A DNA stretch of 64,000 nt from Ceratorhiza oryzae-sativae (GCA_030998015.1 JARWMV010000069.1:1-64000); one strand, 5' to 3'; counted from the first letter of the stretch, positions 1-10,840 are shown. Made by a program: numbers and translations. The notes: generated from the sequence alone by a model not told the origin.

Positions 1-824
1 GCGCATATACTCTGTCCTGATTGCGCATATATCAGCTTTAGAGAAAAGCATTTCAGTCAAGAGATTGCCTGAATTGCTGAATGGTGTACGGGCTTGCAAG
101 GAAAAGCTCCTGGAATTCTTTGACCAGTCTACTTATGATTCAGAGTACTATTTCTTTGCGACAAGTAAGCTATCTTGAGCCCAATTGTAGCAAACCTATT
201 CACTAACATTCAATTAGTCTTAGATCCTCAATTTAAGGGCGAACTATTCAAAGCTCAACAGCCACACACATCAGATTTGTTCTCTGAAGAGTGGGTTGAG
301 GATTGCACAAGATCTCTATACAACACGTGTAGCGAATTCTATTCAGGCAACAATGCTCACACTTCAGCACCTGAATTGCAAATTTCGCCCACTCCGATTG
401 CTGATGATAATGATGACAAGTTTACACGTGCTTGGAAGCAACAACTACCTAGGCGAGACAGCGTTCTACCAGGCTTTGCTTCTTCGGTAGCTGAGATACG
501 CGACTATCTTAAGTAGGAAGTTACCACCTTGCCGCCTTTAGATTGGTGGCGCCTGAATGCGCATCGCTTCCCTCGACTTGCCGCAATGGCTCGAGACTTC
601 CTGTGTATACCAGGTATGTCACTAGCGCCGCTACAACCGTGCCTTCCAACCTAACCGCTCCCTCAGGTACATCTGTTGCCGTGGAGCGAGTTTTCAGTGC
701 AGGTCGGGATGTGATATCGTTGCGACGTGCCTCGCTTTCTGCAGACACAATCCGAACTCTGATGAACTACCGTGCCGGAATAATACTTGAGAAGAAATTG
801 AGATACGCATCGGGTTCTGCATAA
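1..824 (+). pseudogene. hAT-family transposase, 3' part, with one in-frame stop
   Basis: Reading from base 2, three exons join in one frame. Introns of 53 nt each lie at 165-217 and 614-666, both GT...AG. The joined product contains the hAT C-terminal features: a segment ILDPQFK just after intron 1, LDWWRLNAHRFPRLA before intron 2, and SVAVERVFSAGRDVI with LSADTIRTLM after it (the hAT dimerisation domain). The frame ends with TAA at 822-824. A single TAG at 514-516 interrupts exon 2; without it the frame is open throughout. The 5' half, including the DDE core start and any terminal inverted repeat, lies outside the window. CpG content is normal here, unlike the neighbouring block. A recently silenced copy is the simplest reading. 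Confidence 0.8.
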
Positions 825-1023
825 TTGGGGACATGTATATATTATCATTCTCTATGTCTGTACACAAATTGGGTTTTGTGTTCGCAGCACACATCATAAT
901 GACATGTGATATCCGATCAGCATCGGCTAACCGCGAGTGGGGCGGATTGTACGCGGCTCTGTTCTGTTGATGAGGTAATATTCGCTGGTTTTCTAGCTCA
1001 TTCGATCCGAACCGCATCCGCAG

Positions 1024-2083
1024 GAGCCCTACTGTTTCTGGAAAACACTAGTACATCGTCCATGTAGATTACCACATAATCATCTATTATGTCATGGAAC
1101 TTTTCCATCATGAACCTTGTAAAGGTTCTTGGTCCTTCTTTTACTCCAAATGGCATGACCAAGCATTCAAACTGGCCTTCTCCTGTCCTGAAAGCTGTTT
1201 TCCATTCGTCTCCCTCTTTTACCCCGATGTTGTTGAACCCCCATCAAACATCCATTTTTGAATAGATGGTTGCATCCTTCAGTCTCTCAATCAATTCTAT
1301 TTGGATTGGAAGTGGAAACCTGTCTGGCTTGGTGATGTCATTCATCTTACAGTAGTTGACTACCAACCTAAGCCCTCCATCTGCTTTGTTCACATAGAAA
1401 CAGGGTGCAGCTACAGCTGACTGGCTGGGCCTTATTTTCCTGTTTCTTAGTTCCTCCTCTAGGTACTCCCTGAGCACCTTTGTTTCTGCTGGCAACATAC
1501 TGTACCTCTTTGCAGGCTTTGGCAGCTCCACTCCCTCGATCAGGTCCATTTTGAAGTCCAGGTTACCTCAGTGGGGTGGAAGTTCTTGGAAACCTTCTTC
1601 CCCAAACAGGTCTTCAAAATCCCTAAATTCTTCTGGGATTTGTAAGCTTTCACTTGCTGCCCTTGCTTTGATTTCATCTGGGTATGAGATGGTAAGGTCT
1701 TTCCAATCTATGATAGGTTCTGCTTCTTCAAGCCATTCTTTCCCTAGGACTATGTCTGTGTCACCTAGGGTCATCACATAAAGGGAGCATTTCAGTGTCT
1801 TCCCTTCCACTTCAATATTTAGTTCTGCCCTTTCTTCTATGGCATCCTTGATTTCATTTCCATCAATGGCCACAATTGATTTCTTGTGTTTGAGGGGAGT
1901 GGTCAGAATCCCCTTTTCCCTTGAATAGGCCTTATTGATGAAGTTGGTTGAAGATCCTGAGTCAATCAGTGTCTTTGCTGGTTCCATGATTCCCTCTACT
2001 GTAGTGTATATTATTGATTGATTACTAGACTTCTTGAGGTAACATACATCTGCAGTAGGGGTTATATCAGGGTCCTCCAACAT
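1024..2083 (-). pseudogene. Pol remnant: aspartic protease and N-terminal reverse transcriptase
   Basis: The protease part shows TLIDSGSSTNFI, the retroviral-type aspartic protease active site (D-S-G), and VLGKEWLEE downstream. TGA at 1568 separates it from the RT part in the same frame; TGA at 1244 sits within KMDV*WGFNN, where gypsy elements normally have an Arg, so CGA to TGA is the likely change. Downstream of 1244 the frame continues with MPFGVKEGPRTF and YMDDVLVFS, the RT catalytic motif, and is cut off near 1030. No RNase H follows. Confidence 0.8.
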
Positions 2084-2187
2084 GGAAGTGGTAGGACCAA
2101 TTAGTTTTCCAACTCAGAGCTGCTTTCTTCCTCAACTTGTCTGCTGGCCTTCCCTTGTATCTTAGCTTTGTCATAGGTCCACTGGCC

Positions 2188-3899
2188 TCAGCAGTCCTTC
2201 AGGACATGCTCTGATTTACTGCATTTGATACAGAGTCCTTCTTTCCTTCGCCTGTCCTTTTCACTGTTTGGTATCCTTACCATGTTGTTGGTTTGGGTAT
2301 TCCCCTGTTTGCTGCTGGTCCCTGAAGGCTTGTTCCCCCCTTGTTTGTATTTTGCTGGTGCCCAGGTTGAATTTGATGAGTTGCTGGTCCTTGTATTCAT
2401 TTTCTGGTTTGCAAACTGCATGTCATCCATTTTGCAGGCAAAGTCAATTAATTGATCTAAGGTATATGATGGACCTTCAGCCTCATTTGCCAGTACTTCA
2501 ATCCTTAAGATCTCTTGTCGTACTTTGGGTTTTAACCCTTCCCTGAATTGGTCCTTGAGGGCTTCCTGGTTCCAGTCTACCTCTTGGATCAGGATCCAGA
2601 ATTGGGTAGCATAATCCAATGCACTCTTGGTTTGTGTTAATTTCCTTAGTTTCCAGATGGTCTTTTCCTTTATGACTGGGTTGTTAAAAGCATCCAGGAA
2701 TCCCTTCCTGAAATCCTTCCAGGATGCAAGGATACCTGTGCGTTTGCCTGCTAGTAGTTTCCAGCAGTAAGGTTGTGCCCAGTTTGCTGCTTCCCCATCC
2801 TCCATGTCATTAACACAGCAGATATCTTTTTTTGGTTGTCAAAGGCTGATTCATCATAGTCAGCAAAGAAAAGTTCCATGCTGATTATGAAGTTCTTTGC
2901 TTCCTTCCCTTTTTTCCCATTAAATTTGCTGGGTCTCCCTAGTCGCGCCTCCTTAGGAGTGTGGTTTGCAGCAAGGGTAGGTTGGTTTGCTTGGGATGGA
3001 GGTTCTGTTTGGGGTCTTATTGTGGACTCAGCCTGGAAGGTTCTTCCCAGAAAGGGTGTTCCTACTGGGGAGGCTGAGGGGGATTGTGAGGGGCTTCCTA
3101 TGACTACCCTAGTTCTTCCCCTGGTCTCTTCTGTCCTTTCCCTTGGCCTTCCTGCTTCAGTTGTTTTCTGGAGCTCATTTCCTAGATTGGTTACCTGTTG
3201 TTCTCATGCAGTTAGGATCTCCCCTGTGTTTTCAGTTTTCTTCTCTAAGCTTTTGAGCTTTCACTCTTGCATTCCCAGTACCTGGTTTATTTCCATGGAG
3301 ATGTCCTTTAATTCTTTTATCAGGTTCCCCATTTCTGCTTTGAGGTCATCCTGGTTCTTTGCCACATAGAGGACATTTTTGTTGGATGTTTCCATTGACC
3401 TTACCATCCAGTCCACATTTCCTTCTTGTCAGGTTAGTGATATTTGACACTGATTTATACCTGTGATTGCCTTTTCTAGTTCCCTATGGTTATTGTCTCT
3501 AAGTTCCTTGAGCCCCACCCTGATGGCAGTGGCAATGGTGTGAATAGGGTTGGCAGTGGCTATGGTTCTGGGACCTGGCTGGGGTTGTGTCCTTGCCTCT
3601 TCCGCCAAGGCTGTGCCTTGTTTGTATATGGTTTGGGTCATATCTTCTACCTCATCCCTCTCTGGATTTGAGATATCTTCTGGGTCTGGATTTATCAGGT
3701 GAATTGGTGGTTGAGGGCTGTGGAGCAGTATTCCCCCTATTTGCCCTCCCAGGATGGGGGCCCAAGTGGGGTTAGGTTGAGCCACTGGTCGTGGGTTTTG
3801 TGGCAACCCCCCTGGCATTCCTTGGAGGGTCTCATCTGGGTTACCTTCAGCCTCTGGGGAAGCAATGGGTTTGGGTGATTGTGGTCTACTATTTGCCAC
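2188..3899 (-). pseudogene. Gag-like protein remnant of the gypsy element
   Basis: From an ATG at 3899 the frame runs through a Pro-rich N-terminus and a helical region, interrupted by TGA at 3429, 3261 and 3204. After a one-base frame change near 2830 it continues from about 2805 to 2188 with a capsid-like region (WAQPYCWKL, FRKGFLDAFNNP, LTQTKSALDYATQFW) and one zinc knuckle of the CX2CX4HX4C type at the end (CIKCSKSEHVLKDC). The TGA at 2188 falls directly after the knuckle and is probably premature because coding-like sequence continues beyond it. Function in a live element: capsid protein and RNA binding. Confidence 0.75.
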
Positions 3900-4380
3900 T
3901 CTGCTTTGAGATCAAGTTTGTGGTCTCTGTGACATAGTTTCTTTGTGTTCTCTTATGTATCACAGGAGTTAGCTGGTTTCTTGTGTACTCAGCCCTTAGT
4001 ATCTGTGTAGTATACTTATGTTCGCCACTAGTTAAGTTAAGAGCTTGCTTTATAACATCATGACCCTCTGGATGCTTCCTTGCGAAGCACTTAAGTAGTG
4101 GCTGCATTGACAGTTTGGTGCTATGCAGTATGTATTGAGTGTTCTAGTTACAGTGTTTGCTATGGTCTATGGTGGTTGACAAGATAAAGCAAGCTGAGGT
4201 GTCCAGTCTTGCTTTATCCTTCTTATATATGCCTGTGACTGCAGTGGCTGCAGATGTATTATCTAAGCACAATCCGCAGTAGGTGTAGGTTATGTATAGT
4301 ACTATGGGTTAGGTAATTATTTGTCTTAAGTTTGTGCAGCTCCGAATCTTATAGAGCTGCACAAGGTCTGAGGGGTAGGT

Positions 4381-4605
4381 GCTGAGGTACGTGATCCTGC
4401 CGTAAGCGCCAAGATCACATGACAACTTGCTCCTTGCTCCAAGTAACAATGGAGAGAAATGCTGGAGCGAGTTCAGGGTAACCACCGTAGGCACTGAGGT
4501 CATGTGATCCTGCTGTAAGCGCCAATATCACGTGACAACTTGCTCCTTGCTCCAAGTAACAAGGGAGAGAAATGCTGGAGCGAGTTCAGGGTAACCACCG
4601 TAAGT
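4381..4605. repeat. Two tandem copies of a 112-113 bp unit
   Basis: The unit beginning CTGAGGT...GTGATCCTG recurs at an offset of 112-113 bases: first copy about 4381-4493, second about 4494-4605. Both contain the string GACAACTTGCTCCTTGCTCC followed by a nearly identical stretch ending GGTAACCACCGTA. Differences are few and several are at CpG sites (CGTGA versus CATGA). A third partial copy may follow at about 4603-4632. It may be the U3 part of a decayed LTR, but this is not shown. Confidence 0.8.
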
Positions 4606-4699
4606 GCTGGTTAAGTGCCAAGGTCACATGACCTTGTTTATGGCTTGTTCCGCTTAGGAAAAATGCCATAAATCCGTAAAAATATTCAGTTATTTTGTT

Positions 4700-5059
4700 A
4701 TGTCTGTTTGAAGGGTCATAACAATATGCATGTAAACCAACATCACAAAGGGCTTGGCACACAGTTTGAGGGTGAACAGAGGGGAAGAACTCTTCCTGCT
4801 GGTCAACTGCAGCAAAATTTTGAGTGCAAGCAAGCAAGAGGGCAGCAAATCAAGCATCAGAAGGGGTAAGTTTGTGTGTGCAATCCACTTTAGGCTTCTT
4901 TGAGCTGGAGCTTTGTGTTTTTTTGGGCTCTTTTGCAATATGGCTAATGGTAGTGGGGTTAATGTGGAACTGGGCCCCAATATTGTATGTACTATGCCCC
5001 TGAGCTTGCACATTGGGAATCAATGCCTTGGTAGGCTCATTGATGTGTCTCCCATGCAT
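4700..5059 (-). pseudogene. Tc1/mariner-type transposase N-terminal remnant
   Basis: Translated on the minus strand from 5059, the frame has a helix-turn-helix-like segment (GRHINEPTKALI, then YNIGAQFHINPTTISHIAK). After a TGA at 4850-4852 it continues with VHPQTVCQALCDVGLHAY, which resembles the second paired-like DNA-binding region of Tc1 transposases (VS..TVRR.L...GL). The DDE catalytic domain is absent. The stop falls where an Arg codon CGA would fit. The match is by motif only, so the family call is moderate. Confidence 0.5.
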
Positions 5060-5315
5060 ATTAAAGTCAGTTCAAGGTCAAAAATTGTGGTGGGCAAGGG
5101 GGAGAGTGGGCACATACACAAGCTGTTCCCATGCATGATATCCAAGTTACATAATTGATGTGGCATACCTTTTTGGTGAGTGACACACATGTACTTGTGT
5201 GTCACTCCAAATTGTACAATAATTTACAGATATATACATTTGATGTCTCACTACAACTTTCATTATACAGCCAAGTGCTCAAGTCTACTTATTCACCCAG
5301 TGCAGCAAGTCCAAT

Positions 5316-6629
5316 CTCAGCAACCATGAGAAAGGTCACATACTGCATCAATTTTGTAAGCAAGTGTACATACCAAACAAGTTGGAAATCATGCAAGCTG
5401 TCATAGAAAGGTGGCATGACAATCCTGCAGCAGGGCACCCAGGGCATTTCAGAACCTTCAACTTGGTCTCTTGAGACTATTACTGGTCTGGGATGAAGCA
5501 GTCCATTGTAAAATATGTACAGGCATGCAACTTGTGTATCCAAAACAAGCACTCAAACCAAGCTCCCCTCAGGTTCCTCCAATCCATAAACTTACCCAAC
5601 AAACTGTGGGAGGAGATCACTTATGATTTGATTACTGGATTACCAATGTCAGAAGGTTATGATGCAATACTCACTGTGGTAGACTGACTATCCAAAATGG
5701 TGCACTTTATTCCAACACACTTGAATGCCTCAGCAGTAGACATTGCCAACCTGTTGGTCAACTTTGTCTGGAAACTGCATGGACTGCCCTGGAAAACCAT
5801 CTCTGACCAAGGACCCAACTTCAATGCAAAATTCCTACACCAGGTCTACAAATATCTGGGGATCAAGCCACATTACTCAACAGCCTATTGCCCTCAGGTA
5901 GATGGACAAAGCAAACAACTTAACCAGTTTGTCAAAATCTACCTTTGCCACTACATCTATCACCAACAAACAGACTGGGTTGCTTTGTTACCCAGGTAAG
6001 AATTTGCATACAACACTGGGAAGCACTCAGGCTCCCAACACTCACTGTTCTTCACCTGCTATGGTTACAACCCAGACTTTACAGTGGGAAATACCAAGGA
6101 AAGCAGTGTCCCTCAAGCTGACCAATATGCAGACCACCTCAAAGCTATTCATGACAAAGCCAAGGCAGAACTCACAATTGCAAATTGCTCTCACTTGGAA
6201 TACTACAACCAAAAGCATTGTGAGGCCCCTAGAATTGAGGTTGGATCAAAAGTCTTTCTGGATTGGTCAAATATCAAGACCCTTCAGCCTTCAAAAAAAC
6301 TGGGCAATAGGTGATTTGGCCCATATGTGGTCACTAAACAAATTGGGAAAAACACCTTTGAATTGTATCTGCCCAAATCCATGAAGGTGCACCCAGCCTT
6401 CCATGTCTCCCTCCTGTACCCCAAGCCCTCAGACAACTACCAAAGGGATCCAAACCCTGCACCACCAGTGGTAACCCCTGAAGGAGAAGAGGAGTACAAA
6501 GTAGAGGAGATTTCGGACTCACAACACAAGGGTAGAAGACTGGAATATTATGTCAAATGGAAAGGCTATGGAGCAGAAACAAACAGCTGGCAACCCAAAG
6601 CCCACCTCAAGAATGCTCCAGAAAAGTAG
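5316..6629 (+). pseudogene. Ty3/gypsy integrase and chromodomain remnant
   Basis: One frame (codon starts divisible by 3) carries an integrase zinc region (GHPGHFRTF, YYWSGM, then CNLCIQNK), an integrase core (VHFIPTHLNASA, ISDQGPNF, YCPQVDGQSK), a C-terminal domain (HPAFHVSLLYP) and a chromodomain (EYYVKWKGYGAETNSWQP) ending at 6627-6629. Four stops interrupt it: TGA at 5472, 5685 and 6312, TAA at 5997. At 5472, 5685 and 6312 related elements carry Arg, so CGA to TGA is likely. It lies in the opposite orientation to the gypsy remnant at 1-3.9 kb and is followed by a polypurine tract and an LTR start. Confidence 0.85.
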
Positions 6630-6670
6630 CTGAATTCCACCAGTCTCACCCAAATGTGCCTGGGCCTTAA

Positions 6671-6681
6671 TGGGGGGGAAG
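6671..6681 (+). other. Polypurine tract of the gypsy element
   Basis: A run TGGGGGGGAAG lies 42 bases after the end of the integrase/chromodomain frame and directly before the LTR start TGTCATGGCC. This is the usual place for the plus-strand primer. Confidence 0.7.
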
Positions 6682-6945
6682 TGTCATGGCCTAGACTGTG
6701 AGCACAAATTTATTCTGATTTATTCTGATTTATTCTGATTTTATCATATTGCTGTCATTCTGCTTTTTGGACAACTCCTGTGTATTCAGATATATGTGTA
6801 GAATTGTCAACTGAGTCATGTGACCTTTTTGTTGTTGATCACTGTTGATGTATTCCAGAATATTCTGCTGACATGGCACCTGTTATGGATCACTAACATT
6901 TTCTATTATTTTAGTCTACTCTGCCAACCTCAAGCGATGCCTCTG
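6682..6945 (+). mobile_element. Start of an LTR, truncated
   Basis: Begins TGTCATGGCCTAGAC straight after the polypurine tract. The same beginning occurs on the minus strand at 35369 (TGTCATGGCCTAGACC) and in altered form near 37497, so this is a repeated LTR family. A short tandem run of TTTATTCTGA follows at about 6710-6740. The CpG-poor character ends at about 6945, taken here as the truncation point; the 3' end of the LTR was not found. Confidence 0.6.
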
Positions 6946-7390
6946 TAATTAAATAGTGAAATACTCGAATTTGTATGCGCTCTGAATTATACCATTTTCC
7001 ATTCCATTAAATAGTACAAATTTCCCGCTCTCCAACGCATATTTTATTAAGTTTTTACGATAAGATCTCAGAGAGATACAGAGGTTGCGATATTTCCTCC
7101 TATCAGGAGATATTGATTACAACATCGCACCGCTCATATCTCGGCAACCGCTTACGCTATCAAAGCGATCTTGTGCTCTATCGATAGCTAATCTTCGGCG
7201 GTATCTGCTGCCCGAAGATCGTCGCGATCCACCGGATCCTCGCGCCGGAATGGCCCGAAGATCATTAGAATCTTACTGGACCATCAATCAAGATCTAATG
7301 ACTCCAGTGAGTCAGGAGAGCTTCCCAAGTTGATCCAGAAGCTTCTCTGACTCACTTTATGACTCACTGAGATGTAGCCTCCGTTCATTA
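6946..7390. other. CpG-rich spacer inside the decayed block
   Basis: No gene is supported. CG dinucleotides are frequent again here, with sharp edges to the CpG-poor sequence on both sides. It may be host DNA or a younger insert between older elements. Confidence 0.4.
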
Positions 7391-7399
7391 CATGTATAT

Positions 7400-8187
7400 A
7401 CTATGATAATATGATCTACAAGCCAATAGCAGGTCTCAGATGCATCAATGCCTTCAATCCACACCCTGTCTTTACTCTTTTATCCTATACTGGGCTAGGG
7501 TGTACCCCAAGTATAGCAGTACCCTCTTTTGATGATCGCACTGGCATGCATGTATCTATTTGGCTCTGGAATGCCCTCCTCAGGGTATAAAAGGACCTCC
7601 TCTGAGGCCCTTCCAGACCACCTCCCTCTCCTCCTCTACTCAACCCAGACCGGTTATTGGTTTCTTTTTCTCCTTCTATTTTTCTCTTGTCTGTGTGTGA
7701 TTTCTTATATAACTAGTACTGAGGAATAAAGTACCATATTAGTTATATACTGTCTGAGTCATTGTATCTTATATACAGAGATATATAAGGGTACAATATT
7801 GCCTGATTAAGCGTGACATTAAGTACCAGCTATTAGAGGAAATCTAAGTACCTGTAGCTGAGGAAGTACACGCATTAGGCAGCCCACCATTTATCCTATA
7901 AGCTATCGCTTAAGCCTAGTATTAAGATTAGTATCAGTTAGTCCAAGCGACTAGGGCTGAACTACATTTAAGATATCTAAGGGAACCTGACCATAGTAGT
8001 CTTGCTCTTTATACCTATAAATTAGTCAGTTTACACTGTGAAAGATTAAGACTACCTTGAGTGTTACTTGATTGCATTGCAACTACTTTGAGCCTTCTTA
8101 CTCTAGTCTAAGAAGTATTGAGTACAATAAGTGTATACTAACATATCTACATTTGCTTAAGCTCTAGATATTCAAGTGTACCCTAAC
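7400..8187 (+). mobile_element. LTR-like sequence with promoter and polyadenylation signals
   Basis: A TATA box (TATAAAAG at 7585-7592) is followed 140 bases later by AATAAA (7725-7730), the arrangement expected for the U3-R-U5 of an LTR. Termini and target duplication were not identified, and no coding sequence is attached. The call is tentative. Confidence 0.35.
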
Positions 8188-8527
8188 CCGTAACAGCACC
8201 ACTTTCATATATTGTACAACTTTGTATTTCACATGTATAGCCCCATCTATGAATATATAAGGGAGAGTCTGAGAGCCTTAAGCCTCAGAACTTGACCTCC
8301 TGTCAATCATCCACCCTCTACCTGCATGGTTACCAAGCCAAGCAGTATCTGCCCAGTGCTCTTTAGTGCAAGCACACATCTACACTCTCCTGCATGTTGT
8401 TGCAACCATCCCCCTCACTGCACATCCCCTCTTAGATGTTGTGGTCTTGATCCTTGGTGTCATAGCCCTTGGATCTGCCTTTGCCTCACAAGCATTAGGT
8501 GTCACCATTCAGGTCATTGTCTCTGAC
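8188..8527 (+). mobile_element. LTR fragment related to the insert at 35.9-36.9 kb
   Basis: The string AAGGGAGAGTCTGAGAGCC after an AT-rich TATA box (8251-8260), and the following ACCTGCATGG and GCCAAGC, recur at about 36545-36640. The fragment ends CTCTGACA at 8527, matching the TGACA end of the 36.9-kb element. The left part is missing. It abuts, and appears to interrupt, the Gag remnant on the other strand. Confidence 0.6.
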
Positions 8528-9788
8528 AGTTCCTTCATAGTGTATTTCTTTGGTTTTGAGGCTACATGGTCCACATAAAAGGTAGCAGCCTTATCCTTCA
8601 AAAACAATTTTATATGTCTTATTGCTTCCCAATTGTTGAATCCTGTATCCTGAACCCATGTGTCTACTCCATAGACAAATTGTTCATAAATATTGTAGTT
8701 TGATTTGCCATTATACAGTGTAGGCAGCTTGTTTTTATAACTGCTAGTTTCAGTTTCTCATGCTTTTGCTGTTTCTTGCACTTGCTATGCTCCCTGTCCC
8801 ATTTTCCCTTCTTGTATGTGACCCTCTCTTGGTGCATCATGTTTGTATAGTTGTTGTCTCTCCCTGAATTATTGTTGTCCAAGGAAGATGACAATGAATC
8901 ATCTGGGACTCTAGGTATGTTTGCTGCACTACTTTCTCATTCCTTATCCCTCAGCTTCTCAGCTAGGTAGCCACCTGTAGGTAAGCCTTGTGTCTTTTCT
9001 TTCTTTTTTATTGGTGTGTCACTGATGCCTTTCTTCTTCTTGCCCTCCAAGTCATCTATGTTTACTCCAAGCAAGATGTGAACTTTCTTTTTCTTCTTAG
9101 GTTTGTCTTTCTTTTCCACTACTCCAGTGGCCTCTTTGACTAATTCTATGGTATTGGACATGTCATATGCTTTCATGCCCTTCAGCCATTCTGGATTGTC
9201 AAAGATTTGCTTGATCAAATGCCAGTTGGCAACTGTCCAAGCATCCCATTTGATTGCTTTATTCTCATTCTTTTCTTTCAATGGTTTTAGGGCTGACTCT
9301 TGAGGCATAGCAATGGTCTTGGTAAAATTCCTGTCCAAACTCTCTTTGTCCTCCAACTCCACTAGCTCCTCAGGTTCTTCTTTAGATTTGCCCTTGTTCT
9401 TGGAGCTTCTGGTAGGCTTGGGTGGTTTGGCAGTAGATTTGCCTGCTGCCTTCCCTTCAAGTCTATCAGGCCAGCTCCAGGCCTTGCATCATTCATGTTT
9501 AAGTGTCTCAGTGCTTGGTGTGGCTGACCCCTCTTCCAACGCTTCATCCATCCTGCACAGTATGTGTGTTGCCTCTCCTGTTTGTCCAGGTATGTGTTCC
9601 AATGATATCACTTTCTTTGTATCTACTTTACTAACATCACTGGGTGTAGTGTATATGCACGTGTCTAATGATTCCAAGTTCTCGCAAGTGTCCGCGCTCC
9701 CGGTTTCGCTCCCAGTGTTGCAAAATAACCTGGTGCTCTCCTGTTCCGGCCCGAGATTACCAGTGCCGCCAGTCATGGTATTGAACAA
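8528..9788 (-). pseudogene. Gag-like polyprotein remnant of another LTR element
   Basis: On the minus strand a frame starts near 9788 and runs to about 8740 with TGA at 9489 and 8937. A one-base shift then leads into the conserved capsid part: LPTLYNGKSNYNIYEQF, GVDTWVQDTGF, WEAIRHIKLFLKDKAATF. That pattern (P.L.G, F....DTW, R..K.FLK.KA..F) is typical of retrotransposon Gag in basidiomycetes. A Lys-rich linker precedes it. The frame is cut at 8527 by the LTR fragment. The region is CpG-poor up to about 9650. Confidence 0.6.
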
Positions 9789-10548
9789 AGATTCCTAGGA
9801 GAAATTGCCTGTGAGGTTCATTGCACTGGGCATCGTGCTCGTTCCCGAGGCCGATGCAACTTGGCTAGAAGGATCAGGGTGGGCACGGAGCTCCCATGAC
9901 CCGTCGATGCTTTGCCCCGAGTGGCCTTTGATTTATCCACGGAATGTAAGTATTTAGTCGTTCTGGCTAGTTTCTGTTCTTGTCCTTAACGCAATACCAA
10001 CCGGTGATCAGTCATTCAGTCCTCTGTGCGTATACGTTCGAGTGCTCGTTAGCCAAAAAATGCAAGGTTCTCGTAAGATATGTAACAAATTTTAGCAAAT
10101 AAAACGATACTCCTAGCGCACCTTAGCTAAACAGTTAAACAAGTATGATAATATAAAGAGATATGATAAGATCTTAAGAACCGACAATTGGCTATCGAAA
10201 TCGTACGTGTTCATGGTAAAACTAAGGTACAGGAATGAGACGAAAATACAGGCCTACATATACTAACTATATGCGCAGTCCTTGGGGACGCGTATATGAC
10301 TTTCAAGGCCGCGTAAGTTGCCTCCACAGTTGCAGGAGGCGACGACGAGTCGTTTTGGTGAGTTCTTTAGTTTTCTCGCGCATATATGTATGAGCCCGAA
10401 TCATCTCGTTAACCCTTCTATGGCTTTCATATGCTCTTTTTTTTTTTACTCTTTTCTCATTTGTTCTATTCGTTTCCATTTCATTCTTGCCCTGCGCATG
10501 GTTCATTCTATTCTATTCGTTTCTATTTACTGGTTTCGCCACTCAACC
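9789..10548. other. No gene seen; probable 5' leader of the Gag remnant
   Basis: CpG content is normal. The sequence lies directly upstream of the minus-strand Gag start and could be the leader or 5' LTR of that element, but no LTR ends were recognised. Confidence 0.3.
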
Positions 10549-10840
10549 TGTTGAATTTACAATCATATGCGTGTATGTATGCGCATATTTGTTTCTGTTT
10601 CGTATCCCCCCTCTCTGATATCATGCGCGAGTTCGCGGGAATCCCCCTTCTTCTTCCTTAGTTCTCTACCTTCGTAGTTGAGCTAAGGTATCGTATTTTC
10701 TTTCTTTTCTCATGTATTCTATTCACACTGTACTCTGTAGTACGATTTGTATCTTAGGTACAGTATATATAGTTCTCTACCTTCGTAGTTGAGCTAAGTA
10801 CGATTTGTATCTTAGCCACGAGAAACCTCCCTGCGTGAGA
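10549..10840 (+). repeat. Short hairpin element, copy A (292 bp)
   Basis: Starts TGTTGAATTTACAATC and ends CTGCGTGAGA, flanked by the 5-bp duplication CAACC (10544-10548 and 10841-10845). It holds two copies of a hairpin: arms CCTTAG and CTAAGG, with an inner pair CTAC and GTAG around a CTTC loop (first at about 10660, second at about 10770). Same family as the copies at 29845, 34414, 35816, 52514 and 54269. Confidence 0.8.

Larger units (their letters stand above)
1024..3899 (-). mobile_element. Ty3/gypsy-type LTR retrotransposon remnant, truncated
   Basis: On the minus strand the order is Gag (3899 to 2188), aspartic protease (2083 to about 1568), then reverse transcriptase, which stops just after its catalytic YMDD motif near 1030. 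RNase H, integrase and the 3' LTR are missing; the junction with the hAT remnant side is at about 1020. The order PR-RT with a CCHC Gag is that of Ty3/gypsy elements. All stops found inside the frames are TGA, and there is one frame change near 2830 in a run of A. No convincing 5' LTR was delimited to the right of 3900. Confidence 0.8.
1040..9650. other. CpG-depleted block of dead transposons
   Basis: CG dinucleotides are rare through this stretch (often none in several hundred bases), while sequence on both sides has them every few tens of bases. An exception is about 6946-7390, which is CpG-rich. Every reading frame inside is a broken transposon protein, and nearly all in-frame stops are TGA: 1244, 1568, 2188, 3204, 3261, 3429, 4850, 5472, 5685, 6312, 8937 and 9489, against one TAA at 5997. 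This fits C-to-T loss at CGA codons in methylated DNA. Edges were judged by eye and are approximate. Confidence 0.75.

Noticed and set aside
6327..6629. Separate chromodomain gene
   Set aside because: It is in the same frame as the integrase remnant upstream and is its C-terminal part.
8664..8894. TAG at 8664 as a further stop in the Gag frame
   Set aside because: The conserved capsid sequence has already moved to another frame by then through a one-base shift near 8740, so this TAG is out of frame and was not counted.
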